DNA of 23,152 bases from a virus. The stretch spans positions 1 to 23,152 of the IMG/VR virus record IMGVR_UViG_3300006752_000241; one strand, 5' to 3'. Shown piece after piece: positions 22,294 to 23,152 of the stretch; the first letter of the stretch is position 1, and each line of letters opens with the position of its first letter. Position numbers and translations under genes: made by a program. The notes under the pieces were generated by a model, which was given only the letters and a program-made list of their open reading frames with translations, made no database searches and was not told the DNA's origin.

Positions 22294-22767
22294 TTACCTT
22301 TGATTTTCTGCTAGAATTGCAGCACCCCAAATGAGACCGGCACTGCCCAGAGCGAATACTGCAATCGCAAATATAATAGACATGATGTAGAAGACACGGT
22401 CACGTTTAGCAGCCTGTGCCTCTAAGGCATCCTTGTGGCGCTTCCGTGCTGCAGCCTGTTCCCGCACAACCGTGTCCCACATACCGGGAGGTCCGTATAA
22501 CTGGCAGATAGAGCGCAGATCGTTAGTAACCTCTTTGTGCTTCATCTTGGCCTGCGCTATCGCAAACCCTTCTTCTTCACTTGAGGTTAGGCGACCTAAC
22601 GGCCCCTTGTGCCTGCCCTTCTCTGCAAGGTTTATATCAGCCTCTAATTTAGCTAATTTACCGAATGCAGGTAATATCGAACCTACATCCTTACCCGCCT
22701 GCACCGCACTAGAAATAGAGGATGCTACTTTGCTTACCGCACCTGCAAGAGCCAGAACCTCAATCAT
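22294..22767 (-). CDS. Helical protein with C-terminal transmembrane segment
   Basis: A 157-residue protein starting MIEVLALAGAVSKVASSISS. Residues 1-36 form an Ala/Ser-rich, mildly hydrophobic amphipathic helix. The middle is charged helical (KLAKLEADINLAEKGRHKGP, AIAQAKMKHKEVTNDLRSIC, then REQAAARKRHKDALEAQAAK). One transmembrane helix closes it (about 127-150, YIMSIIFAIAVFALGSAGLI). The build, helix bundle plus C-terminal anchor, is seen in hypotheticals of aquatic phages near the terminase genes. It overlaps the upstream small gene as ATGA. It might act with the later coiled-coil membrane protein in lysis or in tethering packaging to the membrane, but that is only suggested by topology. 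Confidence 0.77.
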   Translation of the reverse strand: MIEVLALAGAVSKVASSISSAVQAGKDVGSILPAFGKLAKLEADINLAEKGRHKGPLGRLTSSEEEGFAIAQAKMKHKEVTNDLRSICQLYGPPGMWDTVVREQAAARKRHKDALEAQAAKRDRVFYIMSIIFAIAVFALGSAGLIWGAAILAENQR

Positions 22768-22970
22768 TGGGCCACAAAGCTCTTAGAACATCTGTATCGA
22801 GGGCTAACTACATACCGCCTGTCATACGACAATCCATTAATGCCGCCTTTAGGGCCGCAATTGTAGTAACAAGCTTTGTAAAGGCGATTAGATCCAGAGA
22901 TCCACGCATGGCCCATCGAAATAAATGCAAGCACACAAATCATAATAAAATACCGATATACTTGAGGCAT
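22764..22970 (-). CDS. Small exported Cys-containing peptide
   Basis: A 68-residue protein with a hydrophobic signal-like N-terminus (VYRYFIMICVLAFISMGHAW) and a polar body rich in Tyr, Gly and Arg, with Cys in KACYYNCGPKGG and SPRYRCSKSF. A signal peptidase site near GHA/W is plausible, giving a periplasmic peptide of about 45 residues with three Cys, though a membrane-anchored form is possible. Similar tiny Cys proteins with a 'C.Y.C' core occur in phage genomes as I recall. The ribosome binding site is weak; an internal ATG at 22943 would still keep a signal peptide. Its stop overlaps the next start (ATGA). It follows two hairpins and a promoter candidate, so it may be the first gene of this operon. 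Confidence 0.68.
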   Translation of the reverse strand: MPQVYRYFIMICVLAFISMGHAWISGSNRLYKACYYNCGPKGGINGLSYDRRYVVSPRYRCSKSFVAQ

Positions 22971-22974
22971 TAAC

Positions 22975-22990
22975 TGCAGCTAATTCTGCA
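22975..22990 (-). other. Small hairpin before the first gene of the operon
   Basis: TGCAG/CTGCA 5-bp stem with a 6-base loop, ending 4 bases before ATG 22970. It covers the place where a Shine-Dalgarno would be expected, so it may lower or regulate initiation of the 68-aa gene. Confidence 0.4.
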
Positions 22991-22999
22991 ACCTCGTTA

Positions 23000-23018
23000 G
23001 GTACTATACATCAGTACC
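23000..23018 (-). other. Hairpin at the presumed transcript 5' end
   Basis: Perfect GGTACT/AGTACC 6-bp stem with a 7-base loop, a few bases after the candidate promoter. No U run follows, so it is unlikely to be a terminator; a stabilising 5' structure is a reasonable guess. Confidence 0.45.
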
Positions 23019-23022
23019 CTTA

Positions 23023-23051
23023 ATCTTAGGCGATTTCACCCAATGGGTCAA
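23023..23051 (-). promoter_or_regulatory. Candidate sigma70-type promoter for the packaging/structural operon
   Basis: Minus strand: TTGACC (23051-23046, five of six), 17-base spacer, TAAGAT (23028-23023, four of six). It overlaps the last codons of the upstream gene and lies about 50 bases before the first small gene, where a late operon promoter would be expected. Confidence 0.42.
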
Positions 23052-23152
23052 CTGGCCATGTAATATTCAAATCTCTAATGCGATTTACCGCACTACGCAA
23101 ACCTTCTCGCTTGATTGGTGCAAAATCTGTTATTGTAAAATCGCTAATTTCC
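23026..23152 (-). CDS. C-terminal end of an unidentified gene (open at right edge)
   Basis: A frame enters from the right edge and runs 41 codons to TAA at 23028-23026, reading EISDFTITDFAPIKREGLRS then AVNRIRDLNITWPVDPLGEI and Ala. The composition is ordinary for protein, and the stop lies just before the promoter and hairpin region. The stretch is too short to identify and its start is outside the window, so a chance open frame cannot be excluded. Confidence 0.5.
   Translation of the reverse strand, partial: EISDFTITDFAPIKREGLRSAVNRIRDLNITWPVDPLGEIA

Noticed and set aside
1-23152. tRNA genes, insertion sequences, integrase or attachment sites
   Set aside because: No cloverleaf-like sequence in the gaps and no transposase or integrase-like protein in any frame.

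Overview
The window is the packaging, head, tail and lysis block of a tailed double-stranded DNA phage with a short-tail (podovirus-like) gene plan. Every gene I accept lies on the minus strand, so the genome reads from right to left. The evidence is a recognisable terminase large subunit, portal, scaffold, HK97-fold major capsid protein, two tail-tube/nozzle-type proteins, several repeat-rich tail fibre proteins, a GH24 endolysin, and an overlapping Rz/Rz1 spanin pair. The outer-membrane lipoprotein spanin implies a Gram-negative host. The protein types (small Lys/Cys-rich proteins, fibre repeats, an 'IPTVWDG' module) remind me of aquatic or marine phages, but that is memory rather than a search. 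I see no replication genes, integrase, tRNA or CRISPR array, so lifestyle cannot be decided.

Layout in transcription order (right to left). (1) 23152-22971: the end of an upstream gene, a candidate sigma70-type promoter and two hairpins. (2) 22970-21348: seven small genes. These are a secreted Cys-containing peptide, a 157-aa protein with a C-terminal membrane segment, three tandem Lys-rich Cys-containing proteins (one only 54 aa), and a coiled-coil/membrane protein that may be a holin. (3) 21351-16584: terminase small and large subunits, portal, a 54-aa protein with a hydrophobic N-terminus that is easy to miss, and a 71-aa helical protein. (4) 16584-12792: an unusual multidomain protein carrying a SleB-type cell-wall hydrolase domain, then scaffold, a 409-base leader with two promoter candidates, and the major capsid protein. 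(5) 12791-12761: a GC-rich hairpin just after the capsid gene. (6) 12736-3587: tail tube A-like and B-like proteins, a 673-aa fibre, two smaller tail proteins, a 978-aa protein with propeller-like repeats, a DUF4376-like protein and a GNAT-like protein. (7) 3585-1: a 508-aa Gly-rich, coiled-coil-like protein (possible ejection protein), endolysin, i-spanin, o-spanin, and a protein open at the left edge.

The genes are packed tightly. Many junctions are TAATG or ATGA stop/start overlaps, suggesting translational coupling in long polycistronic mRNAs. The two main interruptions are the leader before the capsid gene and the hairpin after it, which together would let capsid protein be expressed separately and strongly. 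Packaging proteins fill a procapsid built by portal, scaffold and capsid protein. Tail tube, nozzle and fibres are then added, the hydrolase-domain and 508-aa proteins are plausible entry factors, and endolysin plus spanins (with a holin candidate encoded about 19 kb away) release progeny.

The least ordinary parts are the SleB/EF-hand/Cys-cluster protein between portal and scaffold, the run of tiny basic Cys proteins, the helix-turn-helix extension on the large terminase, and the promoter placed between the arms of an inverted repeat upstream of the capsid gene.
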